Positions 33,970 to 43,083 of a stretch of DNA of 63,344 nt are shown piece by piece. Source of the stretch: an uncultured Actinomycetes bacterium (GTDB taxonomy: Bacteria; Actinomycetota; Acidimicrobiia; Acidimicrobiales; Microtrichaceae); contig CAINRS010000130.1 of assembly GCA_903852755.1 (NCBI GenBank), positions 1 through 63,344 of the forward strand, written 5' to 3'. The notes under the pieces are model-generated. The model saw only the letters and a list, made by a program, of their open reading frames with translations. It did no database searches and had not been told where the DNA came from. How positions within the stretch are numbered: position 1 is the first letter of the stretch; the number at the start of each line of letters is the position of its first letter. A program made the translations under genes and the position numbers.

Positions 33970-34473
33970 ATGGCGAAGGGCAAGTGGGCGCAGGGAATCC
34001 AGCCCCGGCACTTCCACTGGATCATCCAGGACCAGCTCGCCGTGTGCGAGCGACCCGGCGGGTTCGGGACGAACCACCGGAAGGTGCGGCGTCAGGAGGA
34101 GATCATCTGGATCCGGGAGCAGGGCTTCGACCGGGTGATCTCCCTGTCGAGTGCACCGAACAACCTGCACAACTACGACGAGCTGGGCGTGGCCTGGGCC
34201 CACTGGCCGTTCCCGTCGCACGAGGATCTGGGTGCCTACCTGGATTCGTCGTACACCAACCTCCAGCAGTTGCTGAAGGCCCGACAGAAGCTGGTGATCC
34301 ACCAGGACGAACTCTCCATGCGGCTCTGCGGGTTCCTGGCCGGCTACCTGGTCTGGAGTGATCTGGTGCCCGAACCGCCCAAGGCCATCTCGGTCGTCGA
34401 ACACCTGACCGGCCGCCAGCTCGAGGCGGACGGCCGGGAGGTCGTCGGCGAGAGCATCCGGCTGGCCAACTGA
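33970..34473 (+). CDS. phosphatase-like protein lacking the catalytic cysteine
   Basis: 167 aa. RVISLSSAPNNLHNYDELGV, then AHWPFPSHED and the segment LVIHQDELSMRLCGFLAGYL, follow the plan of dual-specificity/tyrosine phosphatases, whose active site is HC-x5-R. Here the cysteine position is glutamine (H-Q-DELSM-R), so cysteine-based phosphatase activity is not expected. A basic N-terminus includes PRHFHWI. It sits between folP and folB, 15 bases after one and 8 before the other. A role as a phospho-binding pseudo-enzyme is inference; the family assignment rests on pattern only. Confidence 0.5.
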   Translation: MAKGKWAQGIQPRHFHWIIQDQLAVCERPGGFGTNHRKVRRQEEIIWIREQGFDRVISLSSAPNNLHNYDELGVAWAHWPFPSHEDLGAYLDSSYTNLQQLLKARQKLVIHQDELSMRLCGFLAGYLVWSDLVPEPPKAISVVEHLTGRQLEADGREVVGESIRLAN

Positions 34474-34481
34474 CGGGCCGG

Positions 34482-34856
34482 GTGGTCGGTGTGCCGGGTG
34501 ACGTGATCGAGCTGCGCGGACTCCGGTTCGCCGCGGTCGTGGGCGTGCTGCCCGAGGAACGCGAGCGGGCGCAGCCGCTCGAGTTCGACCTCGACGTGGT
34601 CGCCGATCTGGCTGCGGCCGGACGGTCGGACGACCTGTCCGACACGATCGACTACGGCGCGCTCTGCGAGCTCGTCCAGCGGGTGGTCGAGGATCTGCAG
34701 CCGCTGCTGCTGGAACGGCTCGCCGAGCGGGTCGCCGCAGCGGTGCTCGCCGCTGACGAACGGATCACGTCGGTCGACCTGGTCGTGCGGAAGCTGCGAC
34801 CCCCGGTGCCCCAGCAGCTCGACACGTCGGGTGTGCGGATCCGGAGGAGTCGGTGA
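34482..34856 (+). CDS. folB: dihydroneopterin aldolase
   Basis: 124-aa enzyme converting dihydroneopterin to 6-hydroxymethyl-dihydropterin. Family features: ELRGLRFAAVVGVLPEERER (about 9-28), SDTIDYGALCELV and the C-terminal VDLVVRKLRPPVP, with the catalytic lysine in the last. The start is one of two close GTGs; its TGA overlaps the folK GTG (GTGA). Confidence 0.9.
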   Translation: MVGVPGDVIELRGLRFAAVVGVLPEERERAQPLEFDLDVVADLAAAGRSDDLSDTIDYGALCELVQRVVEDLQPLLLERLAERVAAAVLAADERITSVDLVVRKLRPPVPQQLDTSGVRIRRSR

Positions 34857-35344
34857 GCAGCGCCCGGCGACGTGTGTTCCTGTCCCTCGGCTCGAACCTG
34901 GGCGACCGGTTGGCCCACCTCTCCCAGGCGATCGACTCGCTCCCGGACGTGGTCGCCGTGTCACCCGTCTACGAGACCGACCCGGTGGGCGGACCCGACC
35001 AGGACGCGTTCCTGAACGTCGTCGTGGAGCTCGTCACGGCGATCGAGCCACGTGACCTGCTCGCCATCTGCCACCGGATCGAGGCGAACGCCGAGCGGGT
35101 GCGGGAGGAGCGCTGGGGGCCACGCACGCTCGACATCGACGTGATCTGGGTCGAGGGCGTGCAGAGTGACGACCCGGCGCTGACGCTCCCGCATCCGCGC
35201 TGGATGGAGCGCCGGTTCGTCCTGGCGCCGCTCCGGGACCTCGCCCCCGAGCTGGTGAGCGAGCGGGATCTGCACCTGGCCCACGGGAGTGTCCGGCGGA
35301 CCGACGACGACCTGTCGACCTCGGGTGGTGCCGGTGTCGCGTGA
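34853..35344 (+). CDS. folK: HPPK, 2-amino-4-hydroxy-6-hydroxymethyldihydropteridine pyrophosphokinase
   Basis: 163-aa pyrophosphokinase making the pterin pyrophosphate used by FolP. Motifs: FLSLGSNLGDRLAHL, VYETDPVGGPDQDAFLNVVV and the signature RWGPRTLDIDV, followed by LPHPRWMERRFVLAPL. It is translationally coupled to folB; its tail beyond residue 140 is variable. Confidence 0.93.
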   Translation: MSSARRRVFLSLGSNLGDRLAHLSQAIDSLPDVVAVSPVYETDPVGGPDQDAFLNVVVELVTAIEPRDLLAICHRIEANAERVREERWGPRTLDIDVIWVEGVQSDDPALTLPHPRWMERRFVLAPLRDLAPELVSERDLHLAHGSVRRTDDDLSTSGGAGVA

Positions 35345-35368
35345 GCGGGGGAACCGAGCGGGATCCCG

Positions 35369-36139
35369 GTGAGGGTCTCGCCCCGGCGTGTCCGGATCGT
35401 CGGTCGTGGCCGGGCCGGGGGGAGTTTCGCCGCTGCACTGTCGGCCGCCGGGTGGTCCGTCGACCTGGTCCCCGGTGGCGGCCGTCCCGAGGATCGCCGG
35501 TCCGTGCCCTCGGCTGACGTGGACCTGGTGTTGCTCGCCGTCCCCGACGGCGCCGTCGCCGAGGCGGCGTCCCGGGTCGAACGTTCGGCTGCGGTGGTGG
35601 CCCACTGTTCCGGATCCTCGACGCTCGAGGTCCTCGCGCCCCACCGGTTCGTGGGCTCGGTCCACCCACTGGTCTCGTTGCGTTCACCCGAGTCCGGGTC
35701 CGAACGGCTCCGGGGCGCCTGGTTCGCCGTCGCCGGCGACCCCGATCGGGGGCAGCAGGTCGTGACCGACGTCGTGGAGTCGCTCGAGGGCAGGTCGGTC
35801 GAGGTTCCCGATGAGCACCGGGCCCGCTACCACGCAACGGCCGCGGTGGCGTCCAACCACCTGGTGGCGCTGCTCGGTCAGGTGGAACGGCTCGCAGCCG
35901 ACATCGACGTGCCGGTGGCGGCGTACCACGCCCTGATCGCCGGGACGGTCGCCAACGTCGAGTCGGTCGGTGCGGCCGCTGCGCTCACCGGTCCGGTGGC
36001 TCGCGGTGACTGGGACACGGTGCGACGTCACGTGGCCGCCCTGCCGGCGGACGAGCGCGACACCTACCTGGCCCTGGCGCGGTCGGCGGCACGGCTCGCC
36101 GGCCGGTCGTTGCCCGACGACCTGGACGCCCCCACCTAG
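35369..36139 (+). CDS. DUF2520 Rossmann-fold protein
   Basis: 256 aa. The N-terminal dinucleotide-binding loop RIVGRGRAGGSFAAALSAAG and SADVDLVLLAVPD resemble oxidoreductases; the C-terminal DUF2520 helical domain has YHATAAVASNHLVALL. The family lies directly upstream of panC in mycobacteria too (Rv3603c), so a link to pantothenate synthesis is often supposed but not shown. The TAG stop is also the start of the panC -10 box. Confidence 0.8.
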   Translation: MRVSPRRVRIVGRGRAGGSFAAALSAAGWSVDLVPGGGRPEDRRSVPSADVDLVLLAVPDGAVAEAASRVERSAAVVAHCSGSSTLEVLAPHRFVGSVHPLVSLRSPESGSERLRGAWFAVAGDPDRGQQVVTDVVESLEGRSVEVPDEHRARYHATAAVASNHLVALLGQVERLAADIDVPVAAYHALIAGTVANVESVGAAAALTGPVARGDWDTVRRHVAALPADERDTYLALARSAARLAGRSLPDDLDAPT

Positions 36140-36142
36140 GCT
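36137..36142 (+). promoter_or_regulatory. -10 box of panC overlapping a stop codon
   Basis: TAGGCT, 8 bases before the panC GTG. Its first three bases are the stop codon of the DUF2520 gene. Confidence 0.45.
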
Positions 36143-36150
36143 CGGTCGTC

Positions 36151-37026
36151 GTGCAGGTCCTCCACCGTGTCGACGAGGTCCGTCGCCACGTCGACGCCGC
36201 CCGGTTCCGGGGTGCGTCGGTCGGGCTGGTGCCCACGATGGGCGCCCTCCACGCCGGGCACGCGTCGCTCGTCGAGCGCGCTGCGGCCGAGTGCGACGAG
36301 GTGGTCGTGACCGTCTTCGTGAACCCGTTGCAGTTCGCCACAGGCGAGGATCTGGCCGCCTACCCCCGGACCCTCGACGGGGACGTCCGGCTCGCCGACA
36401 CCCACGGGGCGTCGGTGGTGTTCGCCCCCGAGGAGTCCGAGATGTACCCAGGAGGACGCGACGCAGTGCTCACCGAGGTCACCGTCGCCGGGCTCTCGCG
36501 CCGGTGGGAGGGGTCGTCACGTCCGACGCACTTCGCCGGGGTCTGCACCGTCGTCGCCAAGCTGTTCAACATCGTCGGCCCCTGCCGGGCGTACTTCGGG
36601 GAGAAGGACTTCCAGCAGCTCGCGGTGCTGACACGCATGGTCGATGACCTCTCGTTCCCCGTCCACGTCGTGGGGTGTCCGACGGTCCGTGAACCGGACG
36701 GCCTGGCCCTGTCGAGTCGGAACGTCTACCTGGATCCGGACCAGCGGAGGGAGGCCCGGGTCCTCTCCGCAGCGCTGCGCGACGCCGTGTCGGCCTACCG
36801 ATCGGGAGTCCGCGACGCTGCGGGACTCCGGGAGGTGATGGGCAACCGGATCGCCACGGCCACGGGCGGTGTGGTCGACTACGCAGTGGTGGTGGACCGA
36901 CGCACCCTCGAACCGGTGGACCGCGCCGATGCCGACAGTCGGCTGCTCGTCGCCGTGGCGTTCGGGGCGACGCGTCTGCTCGACAACGCGTCGGTGATCG
37001 GTCCTGTCGGGGGGGACGATGCCTGA
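36151..37026 (+). CDS. panC: pantothenate synthetase
   Basis: 291-aa ligase joining pantoate and beta-alanine with ATP. Motifs: PTMGALHAGHASLV (about 28-41), VFVNPLQF, THFAGVCTVVAKLFNIV and GEKDFQQL, ALSSRNVYL. There is no panD (beta-alanine source) after it, unlike mycobacteria; nadB follows, overlapping by 8 bases. Confidence 0.95.
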   Translation: MQVLHRVDEVRRHVDAARFRGASVGLVPTMGALHAGHASLVERAAAECDEVVVTVFVNPLQFATGEDLAAYPRTLDGDVRLADTHGASVVFAPEESEMYPGGRDAVLTEVTVAGLSRRWEGSSRPTHFAGVCTVVAKLFNIVGPCRAYFGEKDFQQLAVLTRMVDDLSFPVHVVGCPTVREPDGLALSSRNVYLDPDQRREARVLSAALRDAVSAYRSGVRDAAGLREVMGNRIATATGGVVDYAVVVDRRTLEPVDRADADSRLLVAVAFGATRLLDNASVIGPVGGDDA

Positions 37027-38713
37027 GGTGGTCGGGCGACTCGCCGGATCGGACGAGGTGCTCGACCTGCTGGTGCTCGGCAGCGGCGTCGCCGGGCTGT
37101 CGGCGGCGGTCCGGGCAGCGACCGAACACGACATGGCCACCGGCGTGCTCACCAAGGGAACGCTCGAGCAGGCGACGACCCGGTGGGCCCAGGGTGGTGT
37201 TGCCGCAGCGCTCTCGCAGGACCCCGAGGAGATCGACCTGCACCTGGCCGACACGCTCGCCGCCGGCGCCGGCCTGTGCGACCTCGACGCCGTCCGGGTG
37301 CTCGTCGACGAGGGTCCCCGTCGCGTCGAGGACCTGATCGCGCTCGGGGCCGAGTTCGACCGGGACGAACGTGGCGAGCTGGACCTGGCCCGGGAGGGCG
37401 GCCACTCGGTCGCCCGGGTGGTCCACGCCGGCGTGGCGACCGGTGCGGAGGTCGAGCGGGCGCTCGTCGGTGCCGTGCAGCGGACCGCCGTGGCGATCTA
37501 CGAGCACGCGTACGCACTCGACCTGCTGGTCGAGGACGGCCGGTGCGTCGGCGTGCTCGCGACGACCGACGGCAGGGTGCGACCCGTCCGGGCCCGTCAC
37601 GTCCTGCTCGCCACGGGTGGGGCCGGACAGCTCTTCGCCGTCACCACCAACCCGCCTGAGGCGACGGGTGACGGCCTGGCCATGGCACTCCGGTCGGGGG
37701 TGGCGGCGGCCGACATCGAGTTCTTCCAGTTCCACCCCACCGCCCTGGCGCTGCCGTCGATGCCGCGCCCGCTGCTGTCCGAGGCGCTCCGGGGGCACGG
37801 GGCGATCCTGCGCGACGTCCGGGGCGAACGGTTCGTGGACGAGCTCCTGCCCCGTGACGTGGTCTCCCGGGCGATCCTCCTCCAGATGTTCACCGACGGC
37901 ACCGACCACGTCTGGCTCGACGCCACCGGGCTCGACCACTTCGCCGAGCGGTTCCCGACGATCCACGCCGACCTGCAGCGCCTCGGGCTGGACCCCGCGA
38001 CCGACCTGCTCCCGGTGGCCCCGGCGGCCCACCACCAGTGCGGCGGCGTGGTCACCGACCTGCGCGGGGCCACGTCGCTGCCGGGCCTGTGGGCCGCCGG
38101 CGAGCTGGCCTGCACCGGGGTCAACGGAGCCAACCGGTTGGCGTCGAACTCACTGCTCGAGGGCATGGTGTTCGGACCGCGCGCCGTCGAGTCGATCGCC
38201 GCCGGGCACGACGGCCCCGAGGCGACCGGCGCCATGCGGACCGTGGTGGGATTCCCGTCCGGCGCTCCGTCCGCCGAGTCGCTCGACATCCCGGGGGTCC
38301 CGCTGGGCGTCGAACCCCTCGTCCCGTCCGGTCCGGCGTCCGGCGCTGCGTTCGACGCCGACGTCGTGCAGCAGGTGCGGGCCCGCATCCAGTCGGTGAT
38401 GTCGTCCTACGCCGGAGTGAGTCGGTCGGCGGACGGGCTGGCCACTGCCGCCGCCGAACTCGCCGACGTGACGGGAGTGCTCGACACGGCGGGACCGATC
38501 GAGCGACCCGAGGTGGCCGAGGTCAGGAACCTGCTCACCGTCGGCGTGGCGCTCGTGGCGGCCGCCACGGCGAGGTGTGAGACCCGGGGGACGCACGCAC
38601 GGGTCGACCACCCCGAGGCCTCGGACGAGTTCCGCCACCGGTTCGTCCTGGGGGGCGTCGCCGCAGACGCTCGGGTCGACGACGGTGGAACGGACCCGGA
38701 GGCGCGACGGTGA
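37019..38713 (+). CDS. nadB: L-aspartate oxidase
   Basis: 564-aa FAD enzyme oxidising aspartate to iminoaspartate, the first step of de novo NAD synthesis. The FAD-binding GSGVAGLSAAV is at about 21-31; TRWAQGGVAAAL, HPTALALP, HHQCGGVVTDL and NGANRLASNSLLEG are the family signatures. The C-terminal helical domain is present. NadA, its usual partner, is not in the window; nadC follows with a 4-base overlap. Confidence 0.93.
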   Translation: MPEVVGRLAGSDEVLDLLVLGSGVAGLSAAVRAATEHDMATGVLTKGTLEQATTRWAQGGVAAALSQDPEEIDLHLADTLAAGAGLCDLDAVRVLVDEGPRRVEDLIALGAEFDRDERGELDLAREGGHSVARVVHAGVATGAEVERALVGAVQRTAVAIYEHAYALDLLVEDGRCVGVLATTDGRVRPVRARHVLLATGGAGQLFAVTTNPPEATGDGLAMALRSGVAAADIEFFQFHPTALALPSMPRPLLSEALRGHGAILRDVRGERFVDELLPRDVVSRAILLQMFTDGTDHVWLDATGLDHFAERFPTIHADLQRLGLDPATDLLPVAPAAHHQCGGVVTDLRGATSLPGLWAAGELACTGVNGANRLASNSLLEGMVFGPRAVESIAAGHDGPEATGAMRTVVGFPSGAPSAESLDIPGVPLGVEPLVPSGPASGAAFDADVVQQVRARIQSVMSSYAGVSRSADGLATAAAELADVTGVLDTAGPIERPEVAEVRNLLTVGVALVAAATARCETRGTHARVDHPEASDEFRHRFVLGGVAADARVDDGGTDPEARR

Positions 38714-39627
38714 ACGACGACGAGTGGCTGCACCCGCCCCGGCACGAGGTCGTCGCTGCCGTCGGCCGAGCCCTGGCCGAGGACCTCGCACCGCTCGGCG
38801 ACCTGACGGCATCGCTGTTGCAGGACCAGCGGGCCGAGGCCGCCGTGACCGCCCGTGTCGCCGGGACCATCGCCGGGACCCGCTGCGCCGAGGAGGCCTT
38901 CCGGCAGGTCGACCCGTCGGTCCGGGTCGACTGGCGACGTCCAGAGGGAGGGCAGGTCGGCCCGGGAGACGTCGTCGGGGTGGTCACCGGACGCCTGGCC
39001 TCGATCGTCACCGCCGAGCGGACGGCGCTCAACTTCCTCGGGTTCCTCTCGGGCATCGCCACCCAGACGCGTCGGTACGTCGACGCCGCTGCCGCCGGGG
39101 GGCCCGCCCGGGTGTGGGACACCCGCAAGACGGTCCCCGGACTCCGGTCCCTGTCCAAGGCGGCCGTCCGTGCGGGCGGCGGCCGCAACCACCGGGGCAA
39201 CCTGTCGGACTGGCTGATGCTCAAGGACAACCACCTGAGCGAGCTCGGCATCACGGCGTCGGTGGCGCTCGCCCGGGACCGCTGGCCGGGACGGACGATC
39301 CACGTGGAGTGCGACCGGCTCGAGCAGGTGGTCGAGGCCCTCAGGGCCGGCGCGGACGCCGTCCTGTGCGACAACATGCCCCCGGACGAGGTCCGGGCCT
39401 GTGTGGCCGCGGCCCGTGATCTCCAGGGGGATGGCCCCCGCCGCACGCTGCTCGAGGTCTCCGGAGGGATCACGCTCGCCACCATCGGCGAGTACGCCGC
39501 GACGGGGGTGGACGTCATCTCGGCCGGAGCGCTGACCAATGCCGCCGGTGTGCTCGACCTCGGCCTGGACATCGGGCTCGTGGGTCCCGACGGTCGGGCC
39601 CGGCCCGACGGAGTCGACCCGACCTGA
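38710..39627 (+). CDS. nadC: nicotinate-nucleotide pyrophosphorylase (quinolinate phosphoribosyltransferase)
   Basis: 305-aa enzyme making nicotinate mononucleotide from quinolinate and PRPP. Motifs: GDLTASLL, ERTALNFLGFLSGIATQTR, DTRKTVPGLRSL, GGGRNHRGNLSDWLMLKDNH (20 residues of the active-site region) and LEVSGGITLATI. The GTG start overlaps the nadB stop codon. Confidence 0.95.
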   Translation: MNDDEWLHPPRHEVVAAVGRALAEDLAPLGDLTASLLQDQRAEAAVTARVAGTIAGTRCAEEAFRQVDPSVRVDWRRPEGGQVGPGDVVGVVTGRLASIVTAERTALNFLGFLSGIATQTRRYVDAAAAGGPARVWDTRKTVPGLRSLSKAAVRAGGGRNHRGNLSDWLMLKDNHLSELGITASVALARDRWPGRTIHVECDRLEQVVEALRAGADAVLCDNMPPDEVRACVAAARDLQGDGPRRTLLEVSGGITLATIGEYAATGVDVISAGALTNAAGVLDLGLDIGLVGPDGRARPDGVDPT

Positions 39628-39695
39628 CCGCAGCGAGCAATCTGGAGGTCCTGCGTCCCGACGACGGGGCCACCAGTTCGACCCAGGGAGCCCGA

Positions 39696-40475
39696 GTGCT
39701 GCTCGTCATCGATGTGGGGAACACCCAGACCGTGGTGGGCCTCTACGACTCCGGCGATCGCCGGCACCAGCTCCTCGACCACTGGCGGCTCGCCACCCGG
39801 ACCGAGCGGACGAGCGACGAGCACCTGCTGACCCTCAGCCAGCTCCTCGAGACCCGGGACCTCGACCTGCGATCCGACGTGCGCGGGGTCGCGATCTCCT
39901 CGGGGGTGCCGACGGTGACCTTCGAGCTGCGCCGCATGTGCGATCGCTACCTCGACCTCGAGCCGGTCGTCCTGGGGGCCGGGGTCCGCACCGGGATGTC
40001 GGTGCTCTACGACAACCCCAAGGAGGTCGGCGCCGACCGCATCGCGAACGCCGTCGGTGCCTACGACCTGTACGGCGGGCCGACCATCGTCGTCGACTTC
40101 GGCACGGCCACCACGTTCGACGTGATCTCGGCCAACGGTGAGTACCTCGGCGGAGCGATCGTCCCGGGCATCGAGATCTCGCTCGACGCCCTGTTCGGCC
40201 GGGCCGCAGCGCTGCGTCAGGTGGAGCTCGTCGAACCCCGGTCCGTGATCGGCAAGACCACCGTGGAGTCGGTCCAGTCGGGGGCGCTGTACGGCTACGC
40301 GTCGCTGGTCGACGGCATGTGCGACCGGATCGAGGAGCAGATCGGCGAGGCGACGGTCATCTCGACCGGCGGGTTGGCCGGACTGATCGGACCGATCACG
40401 TCGACGATCGAGCACGAGGAGCCGTGGCTCACCCTGCACGGCCTCCGTCTGGTCTGGGAGAAGAACCAACCGTGA
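39696..40475 (+). CDS. coaX: type III pantothenate kinase
   Basis: 259-aa kinase phosphorylating pantothenate, the first CoA step after PanC. Signatures: VIDVGNTQTVVG (phosphate 1), GADRIANAVGA and the phosphate-2 region VVDFGTATTFDV, then GGAIVPGI. AGGGAG precedes the GTG start. The four-base overlap with lysS suggests coupling. Confidence 0.93.
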   Translation: MLLVIDVGNTQTVVGLYDSGDRRHQLLDHWRLATRTERTSDEHLLTLSQLLETRDLDLRSDVRGVAISSGVPTVTFELRRMCDRYLDLEPVVLGAGVRTGMSVLYDNPKEVGADRIANAVGAYDLYGGPTIVVDFGTATTFDVISANGEYLGGAIVPGIEISLDALFGRAAALRQVELVEPRSVIGKTTVESVQSGALYGYASLVDGMCDRIEEQIGEATVISTGGLAGLIGPITSTIEHEEPWLTLHGLRLVWEKNQP

Positions 40476-41968
40476 CGACGCCCGAGCCCGACGGGTCGGC
40501 GCCCGAGGACGCCGCCCGCGTCCACCCCGACGTGGCGCGGGCTGGCGCGTTCGACCAGCCCTACACCTACGACGTCGACACCCGTGCCGCGCAGATCCAC
40601 GACCGATTCGGTGACCTCGAGCCCGGTGTCGAGACGGGCGAGGTCGTCGGTGTCGCCGGTCGGCTGATGTTGCGTCGGGTGCAGGGCAAGTTGGCCTTCG
40701 GCACCCTGCAGGACTCCTCGGGTCAGGTGCAGTTGTTCGCCACCGCTGCGGGGACGCCCGGCTTCGGTGAGTTCTGCGACCTGAACCTCGGTGACTGGAT
40801 CGGGGTGCGCGGCGAGGTCATGACCACCCGCCGCGGGGAGGTCTCGGTGCGGGTCGACGACTGGACGCTCCTCGCTCCGACCCGTCGGCCGTTCCCCGAC
40901 AAGTGGCACGGGATCACCGATCCCGACACGAGGTTCCGCCAGCGCTACGTCGACCTGTGGGTGACCCCTGAGGCCCGCCGGACCTTCGAGCTCCGGTCGC
41001 GGATGGTCTCGGCGATCCGCCGGTTCCTCGAGGACCGGGACTACCTCGAGGTCGAGACCCCGGTCTTCCACCCCATCCCGGGGGGCGCACTCGCCCGGCC
41101 GTTCGAGACGCACCACCAGGCGCTCGACGCGCAGCTGTACCTGCGGATCGCGCCGGAGCTGTACCTCAAGCGACTGGTCGTCGGCGGATTCGAGCGGGTG
41201 TTCGAGATCGCCCGGGTGTTCCGCAACGAGGGCATCTCGACGCGCCACAACCCCGAGTTCACGATGCTCGAGTGCTACGAGGCCTACGCCGACTACCACA
41301 CCCACATGGCGCTCACCGAGGAGTTGGTGGCACACCTCGCCGAGCAACTGTGCGGAACGACGTCGCTCAGCCACGGTGGTCGACCGCTCGACCTGTCGGC
41401 GCCGTGGCGGCGGGCGACGCTCGCGGACCTGACCTCGGAGCGCGTCGGAGAGGAGGTGTCGATCCACACGCCGCTCGACCGGTTGCGGACGCTGTGCGTC
41501 GACCACGGCGTCCCGGCCGACGACAGCTGGGGTCCGGGCAAGCTCCTGCTCGAGCTCTACGAGAAGACGACCGAGGGTGACCTGTGGGATCCGACGTTCG
41601 TCACCGACTACCCCGAGGAGGTCTCGCCGCTGTCGCGACGCCACCGGTCCGAGCCGGGGTTGGTCGAACGCTTCGAGGGCATCGTCGTGGGCCGCGAGTT
41701 GTGCAACGGCTTCTCGGAGTTGACCGACCCGACCGTCCAGCGGGAGCGGTTCGTCGAGCAGGCCGGTCGCCGGGACGCCGGCGACGACGAGGCCATGGTG
41801 GTCGACCGGGACTACCTGCGGGCACTCGACTACGGACTGCCGCCGACGGTCGGACTGGGCATCGGCATCGACCGGCTCGTCATGCTGCTCGCCGACGTCG
41901 GGTCGATCCGTGACGTGGTGCTCTTCCCCACCCTCCGCCCGGAACCGACCGACCACGGAGCAGACTGA
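40472..41968 (+). CDS. lysS: lysyl-tRNA synthetase, class II
   Basis: 498 aa. N-terminal OB-fold anticodon domain (about 45-155: VAGRLMLRRVQGKLAFGTLQ). Class II motif 1 around RFRQRYVDLW, motif 2 FRNEGISTRHNPEFTMLE and motif 3 GLGIGIDRLVMLL. Position after coaX matches mycobacterial lysS. An open frame extends upstream in coaX, but the GTG overlapping the coaX stop gives the normal length. Confidence 0.95.
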   Translation: MTTPEPDGSAPEDAARVHPDVARAGAFDQPYTYDVDTRAAQIHDRFGDLEPGVETGEVVGVAGRLMLRRVQGKLAFGTLQDSSGQVQLFATAAGTPGFGEFCDLNLGDWIGVRGEVMTTRRGEVSVRVDDWTLLAPTRRPFPDKWHGITDPDTRFRQRYVDLWVTPEARRTFELRSRMVSAIRRFLEDRDYLEVETPVFHPIPGGALARPFETHHQALDAQLYLRIAPELYLKRLVVGGFERVFEIARVFRNEGISTRHNPEFTMLECYEAYADYHTHMALTEELVAHLAEQLCGTTSLSHGGRPLDLSAPWRRATLADLTSERVGEEVSIHTPLDRLRTLCVDHGVPADDSWGPGKLLLELYEKTTEGDLWDPTFVTDYPEEVSPLSRRHRSEPGLVERFEGIVVGRELCNGFSELTDPTVQRERFVEQAGRRDAGDDEAMVVDRDYLRALDYGLPPTVGLGIGIDRLVMLLADVGSIRDVVLFPTLRPEPTDHGAD

Positions 41969-41972
41969 CCCC

Positions 41973-43073
41973 GTGGGTTCCGCCGTCATCGACACCGACC
42001 GGTCGGCCCGGGTCGACGTCGAGGGTGTGTCCAAGTCGTTCTCGGGAACAGCGGTCCTCGAGGACGTGACGCTGTCGGTCGAGCCGGGGAGCACCGTGGC
42101 GCTGCTCGGGCCGTCGGGCTGCGGCAAGACGACCCTGCTCCGCATCATCGCCGGACTCGAGACCGCGGACTCGGGGTCCGTCGTCGTGGGTGAGGAGCTG
42201 CTCACCGGTCCGAGCACGTTCGTGGTGCCAGAGGCCCGGCGGGTCGGCATGGTGTTCCAGGACTGGGCGCTCTTCCCGCACCTGACCGTGGCGCGCAACG
42301 TGGGTTTCGGCCTGCCGCGCGCCGAGCGTCGGAGCTCGCCGCGGATCGACGAGGCGCTCCGGCTCGTGGGCATGGAGGGCTTCGCCGAACGGATGCCCGA
42401 CACCCTCTCGGGCGGGCAGCAGCAGCGCGTCGCCCTGGCCCGTGCCGTCGCGCCCCGACCCCGGGTCCTGTTGCTCGACGAACCGTTCTCCAACCTGGAC
42501 GCCACGCTGCGCGTGCGCGTCCGGGGCGAGATCCACGACCTGTTGCACCAGCTCGGCATCACGTCGATCTTCGTGACCCACGACCAGGACGAGGCCTTCG
42601 TCCTCGGCGACCGGGTGGCGGTGGTGAGCGAGGGTCGGATCGTCCAGACCGGCGTACCGGAGGAGATCTACGAGCGCCCGGCGACGCCGTGGGTGGCCGG
42701 GTTCGTCGGGGCGGCGGACTTCCTGCCGGGTGACCTCGACCGGGGCGTCGTCGCGACCGCCCTGGGCCGTCTCCCGGTCGCGGCGACCGCCGCGTCCGGG
42801 GTCGCAGAGGGGCCGGCCTCGGTCCTGATCCGCCCCGAGCACCTGACGCTGACCGCGAACGGTGCACCGGACGCTACGACCGGGACGACCGGGATCGTGC
42901 GGACCGTGGAGTACGTCGGCCGCGACACCGTCTACGTCGTCGAGGCCGCCGGTGTCCTGCTGCGGGCCCGGGAGCTCGGCCCACCGCGTTTCGGCGTCGG
43001 TGATCCGGTCCACCTCGGACACCGGGGTGGACCGGTCCAGGTGTTCGCCGCCGGTCCGTCGGTCCCGGTGTGA
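41973..43073 (+). CDS. ABC transporter ATPase, FbpC/PotA-like, without permease genes nearby
   Basis: 366-aa ATPase for an importer of the iron(III)/spermidine/sulfate class. Walker A GPSGCGKTTLLR (about 47), Q-loop VFQDWALFPHLTV, signature LSGGQQQRVALARA, Walker B VLLLDEPF and H-loop VTHDQDEAF are complete. A TOBE-type domain (about 245-366: VAGFVGAADFLPG, SVLIRPEHL) follows. Neither permease nor binding-protein gene lies nearby, so its partner is unknown. The GTG start is 4 bases after lysS. Confidence 0.85.
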   Translation: MGSAVIDTDRSARVDVEGVSKSFSGTAVLEDVTLSVEPGSTVALLGPSGCGKTTLLRIIAGLETADSGSVVVGEELLTGPSTFVVPEARRVGMVFQDWALFPHLTVARNVGFGLPRAERRSSPRIDEALRLVGMEGFAERMPDTLSGGQQQRVALARAVAPRPRVLLLDEPFSNLDATLRVRVRGEIHDLLHQLGITSIFVTHDQDEAFVLGDRVAVVSEGRIVQTGVPEEIYERPATPWVAGFVGAADFLPGDLDRGVVATALGRLPVAATAASGVAEGPASVLIRPEHLTLTANGAPDATTGTTGIVRTVEYVGRDTVYVVEAAGVLLRARELGPPRFGVGDPVHLGHRGGPVQVFAAGPSVPV

Positions 43074-43083
43074 TGGAGTCCGG

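Noticed and set aside
40295-42562. 755-codon minus-strand frame opposite lysS and the ABC ATPase
   Set aside because: Antisense shadow of two well-identified genes.
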